From Sitta carolinensis (taxonomy: Eukaryota; Chordata; Aves; Passeriformes; Sittidae): a stretch of 64,000 bases of DNA. Location of the stretch: NCBI GenBank assembly GCA_032173965.1, contig JAVUNC010000004.1:2184501-2248500 (forward strand), given 5' to 3'. The notes beneath the pieces are model-generated. The model was not told the origin of the DNA. It saw nothing but the letters and a program-made list of their open reading frames with translations, and searched no databases. This document shows, one piece after another, positions 23,061 to 36,165 of this stretch. The number at the start of each line of letters is the position of its first letter. Position 1 is the stretch's first letter. The position numbers were made by a program, and so were the translations under genes.

Positions 23061-24534
23061 CTGCAGGGAAACAACAATCAGGACACCTTAGAACAGCTGC
23101 TGCCAAATCCAACACGTTATTCACATTCTGACATTCTGAACTTAACACACATCCCCACTGAATTCCTTATTTTCTACGAGTTTGAAGCCTAAACAAACAC
23201 CTCATTTTCCTCCATGCTTTTATTCGTTCCTTGTTTCAATTTGTTTCTTTCTGTGCCAACCCAGTGGATTTCAAGGACCTCTCCATTCCTCCCTCCAAAG
23301 CCATCCTTGCAATTTAATTTTTCACCAGAGTTTCTCTTTTGCAAACTGACAGATGTCCTCTAGCTCTTTCTGCCTCCCATCTCCCCGTGCCTCTTGTCTG
23401 CATAAATTAAAAACAGACCTTAGGGTAGGGAGCTCTTTCCATACAAGAGGAATATGTATTTATTTACATTCCATGGCAAACCAAAGCAGCCATCAAAGTC
23501 TAATATATGCAAAGAATAACAGAAAGCAAATCAGTTTTATCATGGAAATGGCAGCACTATACTATTTTTAGTAGAAAACTTTCAATTTTGCCATAAATCC
23601 ATCAAAAGGTCCACAGGCACCTTTCGTCCTGAAAGGTGACCTGAATTAATACAATGTATATTTTGGGACAGATGTTTGTAAAAACAGCTCCCCTGGGTAT
23701 GTAACTGCAAGGAAAAATATTAATTAGGGTAATGTCTGACCTACATTCACACGGGCAACATTTATTCTGTAGGATGTAGGAAAAGGGAAGTGCAATGTGG
23801 GGTCTCTGGCTCTGGATTTCCCCTCTAAGCTTAATGCAAGCTGCTCTTTCCCCTCTGGATGTTCTGCATTGTTATGTTGCTGACTAGCAACATTTATGAA
23901 AATGCTTAACATAGCAAAATCCTTGAGATTGAAATAACTTATCTTCAAAAATACATTGTTCCCCCCCTCCCCATACTACACTGCCGTACCAACATCAAGA
24001 GATAAAGTAGTTATTTTATATCCTCTGAGGAAACAACAACTTGTGTATTAAAAATTAAGGTGCTTTTTTAATTTTTTTTCCTTTGAATTCATTTTACAGC
24101 TAAACATATCATTAAAGCATCCCAAGCCTTCAGAACATTTAGTAAAACACCACTGGCAGTATGAGCACATCCATGGAGCTGAACCCTGATATGCCAGGGC
24201 AGAGTCTTCAGAATAAGCCCAAAGTCACGGGACCACAAAAACAAAACGAGTTTGCTTTAACACAAATACCAGAAAATGCTTTTTAAAAAGCCCACAAAGA
24301 ACAAATATCCTCCATTCAGAGCCTGCAGTGCTGAGTGTGGATGTTCTCATTTGTTCCTCTGACTCATTTCTTGGCACGGGCTGTACAGAGCAGTTTTTGC
24401 AGCAAGGAGATGCCTCGAGTTTCTTACTCAGCAGCTGAGCAGCGACAGAGCTCTGCAAAATGCTTTTAATATTTGGATAACCCAGGAGTGAGCAAGTGAT
24501 AGGACAGCTCAGACACACTGATTAAAGCCCTTAC
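23061..24534 (-). other. KIF13B: KIF13B intron 3
   Basis: 1.47 kb if the microexon assignment holds; no repeat family recognised. Confidence 0.65.
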
Positions 24535-24547
24535 CTTTGGATGAGTC
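24535..24547 (-). CDS. KIF13B: Probable KIF13B exon 3: 13-nt microexon
   Basis: Exon 2 ends at phase 2 on an arginine codon and exon 4 starts at phase 0, so 13 nt (modulo 3) must lie between them. The family sequence has Arg-Gly-Gln-Pro-Lys at this place. On the minus strand here, G ACT CAT CCA AAG sits between a CAG and a perfect GTAAGG donor, giving (R)THPK. The Pro-Lys and the phase fit; Thr-His in place of Gly-Gln is a difference. Upstream, a strong T/C tract and possible branch point lie about 40-70 nt away, with no AG until the acceptor. The acceptor is a run GAG-CAG-CAG, so versions longer by 3 or 6 nt are also in frame. I did not see a better candidate in the intron, but this is an identification by eye. 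Confidence 0.65.
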
Positions 24548-26810
24548 CTGCTGCTCCCCAATCCATCAGGAGTGGAAAGGAGTTGGTACAAGGTCAGGGG
24601 AAGGAAAAAGAAAAAGACAAAAGAAAAACAAGGAGTGTTAGTTGTAGTGATTTTAGCTTAGTTGTGGTAGCACTAATCATTGCAATGCTTCATTTAAAAA
24701 GTTCCTTTCTCTCCTCAGATCTCTCCTTGGTTACACATCCCAAGTTGTTTTATAAAACCTTTAAGGGGCAAGATTTGAGATGCTGCTCAGAGTGGATTTA
24801 AAATTCAAAGCCACTGATTTTCCTCATGCTGCTTCTCTTCCTCATTCTCTCACAGGTTTATTTTTCTTGTGACACCTCTGTCTCTCTGGGTGTCACTGCC
24901 TTGTAAAAACAAAGTACCCAGGCAACATAAAAATTTCCAAACCCACTTGAACAGGAACTTCAGGAGTGTTATTCAAGAGGAAATTTCAGAGTCCAGCCTC
25001 TGGGCTTGCCAAACCCAGCTCGCTCTGGTTGCTGGGACAGCAGAGCAAACATTTGCTTCCCCAAAAAGAATGAGCAGAGGACAGCAATTCCTCTACTCTG
25101 TTATGTGCAGCATTTAAAAGTTTGGGGGTTTTTTGTTTGTTTTTAAGCAAATACAAAATTACTGGAGTGACCTTTAAAAAAACCAGCATGGTCCCAGTTG
25201 ATGACTGCAGGTTATGCAGCCTCCCCACATCAGAGGCTGCAGAAAAGCAGTAAACACACAACAAGCCACTGATAATTTCCCTTGTCCTGGACCTTCCAAA
25301 TGACATTAGGAAACTCTTGACATCAGCAACGAGTAAAGTCTTGTGACAAGCAACACTGATTTCTTTTGAAGAGAGCAGGAGAAGGACACAGGAGCCATAC
25401 AGGATTACCCTCAGAGCTCCTGCTGCTCACAGGGCTTGAGAGGCGAGTTTAAAAATAGTAATTTCTGAGCACTGTCTCTCAAGACCAATAATTTATTATG
25501 CAAATCCATCACCTCTTTTTACTCGTGCCTGGATCTGCTGTGTGTGTCTGTTTGACAGGACAGGAATGATGGGCACTTGGGAGAGCAGGATGATTATTTA
25601 AGTCAAGGTCACCCCATGTCACGGGGTCATCCGAGTCAGCAATGACAACATGACCCCTTTTCCTCTGCCATCTGGCTGAGCTGAAATAAAAGCTCTCCCA
25701 AGGTCCTTGGCAGCCAGCTTGGTGTGGACTCTCGGCTGCTGCTCCTGGGTGGATTTTATTGAGGGAATCCTTCACTGGGGCTTTGATCCAGACACAGGAG
25801 AGCCCCTCTGGATCCCTCTCAGAGAGCCATAGGAGCATTTTCGTGGCTTTCTGTGCTCTGAAATGCTCACGGAGCACTTTCCTGCAGGACTTCACTGGGA
25901 AGAGCTTTTAGGGAAGCTCTCCTTACAGGGCAGGTTAATTACTATTCCTACAAGAACGTTCTCCCTGTAAAACAAAGGGAACAGCAAGCCTGGATTCAGG
26001 GTCTGAGTTTAGCACTCAGAGATGTGCCACTGCCCTGCTCACATTCCCCAGCCCAGTTCCAAGGCAGGATTACATTGCAACAACCCAGCTGATCTGCCCA
26101 GCCCTCAATATAGGGCATATTATTGAGCATTTGGGTTAAAGCAGCTGTAAGGATAGAATCTGAGAAGTTCTATCATAGCTAACAATTTTAAGATGAAGGA
26201 TTACACAGGGCTATGTATGATCAAGCTTAACTTAAGACCTTTAGTCTGAGCTAAGTATTTCATTTTCTGAAGGGCTGCACAAACACACAAACCCAGGTCT
26301 TGGGTCGTGCTTAATCCAAATGCGAGGGAACAAGAAGCCCCAGAAAACCCAGCATGCAGCATTTGGGATACAGCACAGCCACACAGAGCTGCAGCTTGTT
26401 TGATGTACTTTTGACCATGAAGAGCATAAATGGGACAAATGTTTCCCCAAGGAAAGCATTAAGGGTGCAGCCTGCCTCACACAGCATTGTGCTGTGCACA
26501 TATGAGCCTATTAATGCTGCAGCTGCGTGCTGGGCCCAGAAACCCATGAAAAGATTTTCAGCCTGATCCAAAAAATCCCTTGGGAAATGAATAGATGGGG
26601 AAATAGAGCACCCACACCAGCCTGGTTGGCTGCAAGGACACACTGGGAGTGCTGGGGGAGGGTCACATCCAAGTGCTGCTATCTCTTCCAGAGGTGAGGA
26701 AAAGGTAAATCCCAAGAACAGCATCAGCCACGCAGCAGGGAAGGATCTCCAACAAAACACACATGACAGGAACATGTGCAAAGAACAGGGAGGTGACTTT
26801 CCCCTCTTGT

Positions 26811-27150
26811 CAGACCCCACCTGGAATGCTGCATGCAGTTCTGGTGTCCCCAGTATGGGAAGGACATGGAACTGGTGGAATCCAGAGGTTCATAAGAGGA
26901 TTGGAGCACGTCCCCTAAGAAAACAGGCTGAGGAATTTTGGGCTGTTCAGCCTGGAAAAGGTTGTGCGGAGACCTCACAGCACCTTCCAGTGTCTGAAGG
27001 GCAACAGGGAAGCTGGAGAGGGACTGCTCATCAGGAACTGGGGTGACAGGACAAGGGGGAATGGGTTCAAACGGGAAGAGGGGAAATTTAGGTTAGGTAT
27101 CTGGAAGGAATTGCTCCCCCTGAGGTGGGGAGACCCCAGCACAGAGAAGC
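26811..27150 (+). mobile_element. CR1 LINE fragment (left arm of inverted pair)
   Basis: Sense CR1, a more upstream part than most copies here: 'cagaccccacctggaatgct', 'ggaaggacatggaactgg', 'gggctgttcagcctgg', then 'ggagagggactgctcatcag'. It stops where an oppositely oriented CR1 begins. Confidence 0.85.
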
Positions 27151-27154
27151 TTCC

Positions 27155-27350
27155 AGGGATGAAGCAGCCACAGCTTCTCTGGGCACCCTGTGCCAGGGCC
27201 TCCCCACCCTCCCAGGGAACAATTCCTTCCCAATATCCCATCCAACCCTGCCCTGTGTCCGTGGGAAGCCATTCCCTGTGTCCTGTCCCTCCAGCCCCAG
27301 CCCAAAGTCCCTCTCCATCCCCAAGGGTGCTGCCATTCCAAAGTGCAGGC
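27155..27350 (-). mobile_element. CR1 LINE fragment (right arm of inverted pair)
   Basis: Antisense CR1: 'agccacagcttctctgggca', 'ccagggcctccccaccctcc', 'gggaacaattccttccc', then 'ccctgtgtcctgtccctcca'. It is complementary in content to roughly 27000-27150 of the neighbouring copy. Open frames on both strands here are CR1 shadows. Confidence 0.85.
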
Positions 27351-28391
27351 AGCTCCTCGCTCACAGCCAGAAATTCCCATCTAACTCAGATACAGCAGAA
27401 GCATCCAAGGCAGGGAGGGAAAACTTATCTTTCAGCCACTGCAGGATGTCACTGAGATGCTTCCAGCTACTTGTTTTCACTCGTATCCAGTCTGACAGGA
27501 ATTTGCCAACTCCCTTTCTTTTATCTCTTCTCAGCTCAATGTCAAACAGAAGTAGGAGGAATTTAATGTAGCTAATTTAATTCTAAAATAAAAAAAAAAG
27601 GAGAAAGACTACTCCAAAACAACATCCTACATCTAACAGTATTTTATTTGTTGCAGGGAATTGCAACGAGATGATCTTTAAGGTCTTTTCCAACTGAAAT
27701 CAATCAGTGACTCCATGGTGATATCTGCTGTTTTGAGAGTGAATGAAGACATGGAGCTTGGGTAATAATTTCTGTTTAAACTAATTTACACTCTTTAAAT
27801 TCTTTTAAAGAATTTACACTCTTTCAAGTTGCTTTTCTATGAACATTCTGGTGGTTCCACAGATCTCAAGCACAATGTAAAAGCATGAATAAAATTAGAG
27901 CAGGTCCCAGCTGAGACCGTCAGTGCAACACCACTACTGCTTCAGTTTTTTAATAGAATAATTAAATTACATATTCAAACACAATAAACTGCTCAACCAC
28001 AGCTATCAGTGGCATTTTAGTAACAGCCAGATTTTCCATATCCAAAAGGGAAGGAAAATTTAATAAGCTTAAGTGTCTTTCAGATTGTGCAAATGTTGAG
28101 GGGAAAACAGCCCAGCCAAGGAGCAGAGGTGAAGGCTGGCTGGGGAGAGGAGAGCTCAGCCCCTCTCCCTTCTGTGTGGCTGACCCCACAGCCCCGAGAT
28201 AGCAGCCAGCTGGCAAATCAGCACATGCTCTAAATCAGTCACAGCACATCTCGCCTCTTGTCTGAATCAGAAACGGGCAGATGGGGCAAAGGGAGGAGAA
28301 AGGTGGGAGGTGGCAAAGCAGGAAGCAGGGAAAGAGCTCCAGAAGCTCTAGGACACAGCTGACAGGCCACACATGGATTTTCTTCCCTCTA

Positions 28392-28407
28392 TTTTTTTTT
28401 TTTTTTT
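28392..28407. repeat. Poly(T) run
   Basis: Sixteen consecutive T. Confidence 0.8.
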
Positions 28408-29215
28408 AAGAACATTTCCTGTGGCAGCAACAGCAACAACATCCAAACTACATTGGGAGATACTGCCAAGTGGCACAAGGCTATGCTGGATTTATAGAAT
28501 TGAAACATAACATTTTGTTATTTTCAGAAGCTTCTGGACTGGCAAAATATAATACAATTTTGAGGGTTAGAAAAACAAAAAAAGAGAGGCAACAATTCCA
28601 ACGATGAATCAGGAAAGTCTCAGCAAACCTCTCCAGAAATTCTTACGCTTTCCACTTTCAATCTTCCATAACCACTGCAAAAACAACCATATCAAATTCC
28701 AGTATAATTAGTGCTATTTTATGCCCTACAGCAGAAACTGTCCAGCATAAACTCTAGAAAGCAGCTAAAAATGCAATTAGAAAAAGAAACTGATGGGGAA
28801 AAACTCCTTGGTGTTTACAAGTGAAAAGGTGTCAGTGTCTTGCAGAGATCTTCTGTAAGGCCACATCTTTATGTTCCCAGCTGGCTTAAAAAATATTATT
28901 ATTAAAAATAAAGTTCACATGATGTGTAACAGTGATTTACTCTTTGGATCCAGACATCCTGGAATTCTGGGGTTTTATTAATAAATTGTTGCAGAGAGAA
29001 GCTGTACAATAACCTATCCTGGGTTCTGACAGACACAACAGCATAATTTCTCAATAATCCATGAAATCAAAGAACTTAAGTTACATTGGGCAGAGTTTGT
29101 CATCCCCTCAAATCATTCCTTCCTTTCTTTCCCTGGTTAAATATGGCTCAAAATAGCACTGGTGTAGAAAACCCTGAAGCACAGTTTCTTTTGTGATTCC
29201 TATACAGTGTTTTCA

Positions 29216-29272
29216 TGGAATCACAGAATAGTTTGGGATGGAAGGGACATTAAAGAACATCCCCTTGCAATC
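29216..29272 (-). mobile_element. Short CR1 3'-terminal fragment
   Basis: 'tggaatcacagaatagtttg' followed by 'ggatggaagggacattaaag': the complement of a CR1 3' terminus, about 55 bp only. Confidence 0.75.
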
Positions 29273-29544
29273 TGAGCCACTGGCAGTGATACCTGAAATG
29301 AAAGGTGATTTCCCCTGTTCCTTCTCACTCACCTGCCATGAGCTTCCCTACTCAAACACAGCAGAGCCAGGAACTCTCAGGAACAGCAAAAATCCCATTC
29401 CCAGCCCAGAGCTTTGCTAAGCAAACGAGGCTCTGTTTGAAGAGCAGCAGGCTAAAACATAAAGGAGTTCATGGACTGAAGGGTTTCTCAAGAAAACTCA
29501 TCCTTCAAACAAAGCTTTGGAGCCTTTACAGTGTTTGGGCACTG

Positions 29545-29720
29545 AGCAGGCTCCCAGGGACTGGGGACATTCCCAAGGCTGCCACAGCTCCAGGAGGGTT
29601 TGGACAATGCTCCCAGGGATGCTCAGGGTGGGATTGGTGGGGTGTCTGTGCAGGGCCAGGGCTTGGCTCAATGATCCTGGTGGGTCCCTTCCAGCTCAAG
29701 ATTTTCTATCATTTTATACC
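29545..29720 (+). mobile_element. CR1-like 3'-end fragment (different subfamily)
   Basis: Ends 'ctcaatgatcctggtgggtc', 'ccttccagctcaagattttc', 'tatcatttta', the form of another CR1 subfamily tail, with diverged upstream sequence containing 'gggatgctcagggtgggatt'. Confidence 0.65.
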
Positions 29721-30008
29721 CCCTGGCTACATCTCAGAGGGCAAACATTGGGTGTAGATTAAGTGGAATTCCAAAGGAAGTGCTCTCATTGCCTCATCAG
29801 ACACCTGCCTGAACAGGAGATGGGATTTAACAACCCAGAGTCTGTTATTCTGAAGTAACTGCGCTGGTGATTTCCAAGGCTCCCAATCCTTCACTGAACT
29901 ACAGGACCTTCCTGGAGTGAGGAAGCTGATAAGAGGTGCATGAATTCCTGAAGAGCTCCAGCACCAGCAAGTCTCAAGGTCTTGCAGCAGATGCAAAGGA
30001 GGCACCAA

Positions 30009-30074
30009 ATCAAACCAAACCAAACAAAACAAAAAAAAAAAAAAACCTTAAAGAAACCTAAAAAAAAAAAAAAA
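30009..30074. repeat. A-rich low-complexity region
   Basis: CAAAC repeats leading into A runs at 30031-30045 and 30060-30074. Confidence 0.8.
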
Positions 30075-31055
30075 TTCAGGAAGATCTTGTTTCATTTAAC
30101 ATTTGGGAGCCCAGTTATCATTCTGAAGCAGATCCTTTAATTGGTAGCTTGTGTGGTTTTGGTTTGTGGGTTGTTTTTTGGTTTTTTTTCCCTGTATGAA
30201 TAAAGAACTCAGAATTAAGTATTTTGAAGAAGCAGCACTGCAATGGTCAGAGTTTTATTGTTTAAATTTCAGCTGTAGGATTTCTTTTGTGGCATAAAAA
30301 AGTGACAGCCAATGGTTAAATAAAATGTAGAGAATAGACTTAATGATTTTATTAACACAGACATAACTGAAAGCAGTATGACAGCTGATAACAGAAATTA
30401 GAATTCTTTGAGAAGCTGTTTGCTCTCCTTCTGCCCACCAGAGAAATAAAACTTGCAATCTATTTTGATGCTGCCAGAAGTATACAATGAGAGGAAAAGT
30501 CAACTAAATCAAGTCTGATCACTTCAAGCTTATCGTATGATACTCAGAAATCCATTTCTACAGAATATTTCAGACTGCAAAGTGCTTAAGGTTGTTTGGT
30601 TTCACAACTGTTTAACAGTTTATAAATATTTTTACCCTATTCTTACATGCAGGCCAGTGGTATTAAAATGCTGAGGCCCACCAAACTCCAATTTTTGATG
30701 ATGTCCTGCAATTAATACTTTTCTTACAGTCTCATTTTTACTTCCATGGCAATACTGACTTCTTTGGGAGAAAACCACACTGCCCTATTCGAGCAAAAGA
30801 TGGTTTTTTTGCAAATCAGAAACAGCTTGCTTAAAACAAAATCCCCAAATACATTAAAAAAAATCCCAAAACCTGTGAAAGTGCATACACAGTTCAAAGC
30901 CTAAACTTGTGCAGCTAAAAGGAACAAAGGTAATCACTGTTCCTTGGAAAATTCCTCCAGTGCTCCAAGGCATTCCAGGCGTAGTTGGCACTTTCTTAGT
31001 TCCTACTGACAAAACTAATTTTTACTAGCTCACCCAAAACAATTAAAAGAAAGAC

Positions 31056-31073
31056 AAAAAAAAAAAAAAAAAA
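31056..31073. repeat. Poly(A) run
   Basis: Eighteen consecutive A; no adjacent retroposon body recognised. Confidence 0.8.
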
Positions 31074-31887
31074 GCTCCAAACTCCAAGAACTCAGACTGA
31101 GCAGCAGCTTTGTGGGTTTGGGTTATTTTGTATCTGGAGCTAAATTTTCTGTATTGTTGGTACAATAATCTGCTTAGTCCTGACCACATTCAAGCAGAGC
31201 ATGGATCCCATAAAGCTGGTGTTATGACAAGGGGATTACAACTTTATCCTTTTGTTTGTAAATACTCAGATGTCAGGATACTATTGTGCTCTAGAGAATG
31301 TCTGGTGAACAGCCAGTCCTCAAACTTTCCATCACTATTGTGAATTACAGTATTTTTTAATGAAGTGGGTTGTAGCTACCTTTTTATAACCATGTGAGGG
31401 AGGGGGAAAAGCCTCCTTAGGATGTGGCAGCTTTTTAACTCCTCCAGGAGATCCCAAATGGAAAATGATGGCAGGTGGAGCAGCATGTACAGGAAAAATT
31501 TTAATATATGGTAAACTTGTTCTACAGCATCAACTGCCAGGGTAACCTTCAGCCAAGCCACTGGCACACAGATTTAATCCCAAAATTACGTCCTGGGCAC
31601 AATGGAAAGCAAAGGATTGGCACTAAAAGGAAATTAATCCTTGAAAGGTATTTCCAGAACTCTCTCAGGTCCATCAAGACTGGGTTTTCCTCCTTTGGTA
31701 GATCACCCAGCTGTATTATCAAATCCAAAAACTCATTTGAGCTTCGACCTTAAACCAGTTTGAGTTTCTGCCTTCCTCGAAAACACAAATACATCAGCCA
31801 GAATCACTCTGAGAGTTATTTTTCATGGGCTCTGCAATATTTACACAAAAACCTACACACAAATGTGTTCATCCAATATCCCTTGAA

Positions 31888-32085
31888 GGAAGAAGAATCC
31901 CAGAACAGTTTGGGTTGGATGGTTTAAAGCTCATCCACAGGGACACCTCCCACTGCCCCAGGCTGCTCCAAGCCCCATCCTGGACACTTCCAGGGATCCA
32001 GGGGCAGCCACAGCTTCTCTGGGCACCCTGTGCCAGGGCCTCCCCACCCTCACAGGGAAAAATTTCTTCCCTAACATCTTCTTCA
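31888..32085 (-). mobile_element. CR1 LINE 3'-end fragment
   Basis: Antisense: 'gaatcccagaacagtttggg', 'gggacacctcccactgcccc', 'ccagggatccaggggcagcc', 'ctccccaccctcacaggg'. About 200 bp. Confidence 0.88.
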
Positions 32086-33599
32086 GCCCCTCTCTGCTTC
32101 AAACAAGAAAAAGAGAAAATGAGAGACATTTTCAGGAGTACAAAGGGATCCACAGCAGCCCACAAGCTGTTCAGCCTCACATTAATCAATCAGTGCACAC
32201 TGAGGAAATTACTGTAAGGACTCTTCAGCTCAGGGAAACAAATGCCTCAGCAGGAGTAGTCAGAAAATGCTGGTAATATTTTCTATTTCTTTTAAATTGG
32301 CACTAACTCCCTCCAAGCACAGATGTGTAGAAAAGGTCTCTGAGTACTTGCTAATTCCCCATCTACTCTCCATTACCAACACCATGAGGCAGCTCTGTAC
32401 CCTTAACACCTGACAGTTGACATTTTCTGACATCCCCAGAGAACCTTCAGTCATTTATCCTCACAACTGTCCAGGCAATTTGTGTTAGACAACCACAGAT
32501 GCAACTTGGGAGACACCTTCCAGCCCTGAGGCCTGAGTAAGAAATCAAATTGCTTCCTTCACTTTCTTTTTTGGTTCCACAGGTCTGCCTTGCACCACCT
32601 TCCTCTCCCTTCCTCTCTTTGGACTTGGCTCTCCAACTTCTTCAGCACATCCAGCAGGCATTAATCAAGTGGGAAAAGTCTGAAGTGGCAGAAGTTGAAA
32701 AGGGTACATTGTTGTGGCCACATTTTGTAGAGAAATCAATCTTAAATAGTGTGGTTTGTGCCTGCACAGGGCATTTAAAAGATTGGGAATTTCACTGGGT
32801 ACAGCAGCCAGTCACTTTCTGAATCTTGATGCAATTTCAGCACCACTGGATCTCCAGCTGATGAAGAGTGTGCAGTGCCAAAATTTATATCTCAGAGACA
32901 TTTCTGGTGCCTCCAGAACCAAATGCCTGCTAAGAGCAGTGTTATTTTCATGTGATAAAGTCTATTCATGGCCTGTTTTGGATCCAGCTCCAAATGAGGG
33001 ATTCGAGCAGTGTTTAAAATACAAACACACTGGAAACCACAAATGATGTTGGTCTAATGGTGGATGGGGAAGAGGGAGAAGAGCTGTAGGCAAGAAGGGT
33101 TGGTCATTAGCATAAAAAAGTGATTTGTCTTGGCTCCACTGCTCAGAAACCCTGAATTTCCTCACTTCAGCACATCCCAGAGGCTGCTGCCCAAAATCTG
33201 GGTACTCTCAACCCAAACCCTCCATCAGCAGCCAAGAAGCCCTGGAGGTGAAAGAACAGCACAACTCATCTGAACTGAGCTGCAAAAGAGAACAGCAGCT
33301 CACCAAGGCACTGGCACCCCCAAAAAGAACACTTCAACAAGAGCCTGACATGTATCAGAAGCCTGAAACCTTCAGCAAGAGTTAAATTAGTGTTTGTAGG
33401 TGTCAAAAGAGAATGATGTCATGCTTTCTGCTCTTCCCAAGAGCACGGACTCTGTACCCTCCCTGATCAACACTTTCAGTGCTGTCTCTATTCCTCCCAG
33501 CCCTTTAAGACAACCTGACTGATAGGGTGGAGATAAGGAAGCAGGCAGCAATCAATATCCTTATCACCAGCCCTGCAGAGAGCCAGCAGCTGCAGAGAT

Positions 33600-33716
33600 G
33601 TGGTGCTTAGGGATAGGTTTTAATGGTGGGTTTGGAAGTGTTGGGTTAATGGTTGGACTCCATGATTTTAAAGGTCTTTTCCAACCTCAAACAATTCTAC
33701 AATTCTGTTATTCCAA
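33600..33716 (+). mobile_element. CR1-like 3'-terminal fragment
   Basis: Sense tail: 'gttaatggttggactccatg', 'attttaaaggtcttttccaa', then 'caattctacaattctgttat'. It resembles the CR1 subfamily with a 'ggttggactcgatgatctta' tail. Confidence 0.75.
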
Positions 33717-35967
33717 TTTCTTCCCCATATTCCATCTAACTCCAGAAATCTCAGTACAGGAGTACCTGACAAGAGGACATAAATACAAACTTTGTTCCAA
33801 GGAAAACAAGAAAGAACTGCTTTCCAGGGTAACATTTTTGAACCAAGCTCTCTTCTGGCTGACCTAGAAAAGCAATCCTTATCCTCAGTGTACCACTCCA
33901 ATCAGCTGATTCTCCTTCCCAGCATGAAGATGAGAAATAAGCTATAATTGACCTGTTTGCTGAAAAGCAAAGGGAAAATACAGCATATTATGAAAATTAC
34001 AGGCAAGCCTTCACCATGACAGCTGAGCTCCCATGTCCTGTATCTGCCCTGCTAACGGCTCCAGACTGCTGAAAAAAAAATGTCAGAATGCTCTAGGCAG
34101 AATTAAATATTTGCTTAAACCTAGAATTGCATTAAAGTGAACAGATCTGCACCAAGAACTTGCTCTGAAGACAAAAAATAACGTCTTTGGAGTGGGAAGG
34201 AAAGAGATACCCCAGAAATACAGATTTCTTCATTATGTGGTGGGAAAAGTCCAATTATTTCTTCCTAAATGGATGCTGCTGATTCACGGTGCTGATTCCT
34301 CTGCACCCTGAATTTCCCAAATTCATCTTTTGGCCACATGATAAACCTACCCATCTGCTTTGTCTGTTCCTCTGCCTCCCACCTCAGCAAATGGCTGTGG
34401 TCATTTTTAAGTGTAGGAAATATTTTGTGAACTATCCTTGAGTCAACGCACTACAGAACTATTTCAAAGCACTGTAGTTCTTTCATGCCCATTGTGTTCC
34501 AACTGAAAGCTCTTATTTGGGTAATCAGATAATCCTGAAGAATTTAATTTTGAATACACCTTTATACAATTGTTGTTTCAATGACAGTTATTTTTGTGTA
34601 CAAAAAATTCTTTCACTGAACATTTGTACCAACACCCAGCAACCCAAAAACCAAAGTGGCAGCTGCTGAAGGGTTTGTTCATTACTGCTGCTGATTTATT
34701 CACGCTGGGGAAAATAGGAATTAGGAACAGACATTAGCAGGGGAGTGTGACTGGTGGGACCAAGTGCAGGAGCACATCCAGAGTGCAAAACCATCTGGCT
34801 CCAAATTAATTCTGAAGTTAGCTGGAAAAGGCACTGAAACTGGGCTTGGTGAAGCTAAACATCATTTTTGGCTGACAAACATTCTTCCAGAGACTACAGC
34901 CTGCAGGGCTGTAAGGAGCAATCAGGGATTAAGTTATCATTTCATGCTCTGGCAGCAGAACGCGGATATTTAACAAGGTGAAACACGCACCATCACTTAC
35001 CCCTTTCAGCCAAGTAAATTGTGTCAGGCTAAATCCCACCATGTACCTTCCTGCCAGCCACTCTCCTGGGCCTGGATCCTGGCCAGAGACTCCCTGGCTT
35101 TTGCCAACCCTCATTTTGTCCCAGGGCAGGGCAGAGAAGTGTTTGCAAGAGGAATGCAATTCCCACCCTTGGGCAGACTGCTGGGAGACTGCTCCTGGTG
35201 CTCCAGGATTAGATTAGGCTTCTAAAAAGTGGAAACACGAGTCCTCTGGTCTATCACCAACTTATATCAGATATTTTTGCAGTGCCTGAAGTGAAGGAGA
35301 GATGCAGTGCCTTTAGCCATGGGATGAGAAATTACACTCTGCAAGCCGCCGGCAGATTTTCCAAGGGAATTCAGGTAAAACCCAGGAGCTCTGGCAGCAA
35401 ATCTTTCCCCAGCAGCCTCAAAGCACCTACAAGCCAAGGTCAGAGTTGCTGCTGAAAGTGCCACAGCTGCCAACCAGATTTCCTCCTGCCTCACTCTTAT
35501 CCCTAATTACTTCTAAGAGCTTCCCACAAGCAACACCATCGATTTGCTTCCTGTGCTGCTCTTATTCCCAGAGCTGTTTATCTCCCCAGCATGCCTTCTC
35601 TTTTGAAATCCCTTTCAACACCTCTCCTTCAAACCAAAAAAAAAACACCCCAAAAGGAGACTTCAACCCTTCCATAACGCTGTTTCTGGAGCAAAGGCCG
35701 TTTATGGTTGTAGATATTTTTAAAAAAGCCCTTTTCAGGACATTACACATGTGCTGGGTTACATTCAGTTCAGGCCAATTAAAAGTTCATTGTATGGTCA
35801 AGTGTTCTGTGCTGCACAAATGCAGCTCTGTGGCTCTTTAGTACCTTCCCCTCACTTAGACAATATAAAGGGGCTGAAAACAGGGAAAATAGCAGCCAGA
35901 GCAGGGAATCTCAGAGCTGGAAAACAAGAAATGATGTCCCAGGGTGAGTCTCATGTAGTCACTGAGA

Positions 35968-36165
35968 ATGGAATTTTAGGATGGTTTGGAAGGGACCTTT
36001 CAAAGGTCATCTCATCCAACCCTGCAGGGACTCCTTCCACTGTCCCAGGCTGCTCCAAGCCCTGATCAACCTGGCCTTGGACACTGCCAGAGATCCAGGG
36101 GCAGCCACAGCTGCTCTGGGCACCCTGTGCCAGGGGTTCCCCACCTCTTTGTAAAATCCCCCTTG
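35968..36165 (-). mobile_element. CR1 LINE 3'-end fragment
   Basis: Antisense: 'ttaggatggtttggaaggga', 'ccttccactgtcccaggctg', 'gccttggacactgccagaga', 'ctgctctgggcaccctgtgc'. Confidence 0.88.

Noticed and set aside
25509..25895. 128-codon minus-strand open frame
   Set aside because: On the KIF13B strand in intron 2 but without splice sites of the right phase, with no recognisable domain; its composition looks like chance.
26311..26820. 169-codon minus-strand open frame
   Set aside because: Cys/Phe/Leu-rich with no domain or splice context; partly overlaps the start of a CR1 fragment.
26964..27571. Open frames of 163, 148 and 129 codons on both strands
   Set aside because: They run through GC-rich CR1 3' ends in inverted orientation; no match to a reverse transcriptase or any domain.
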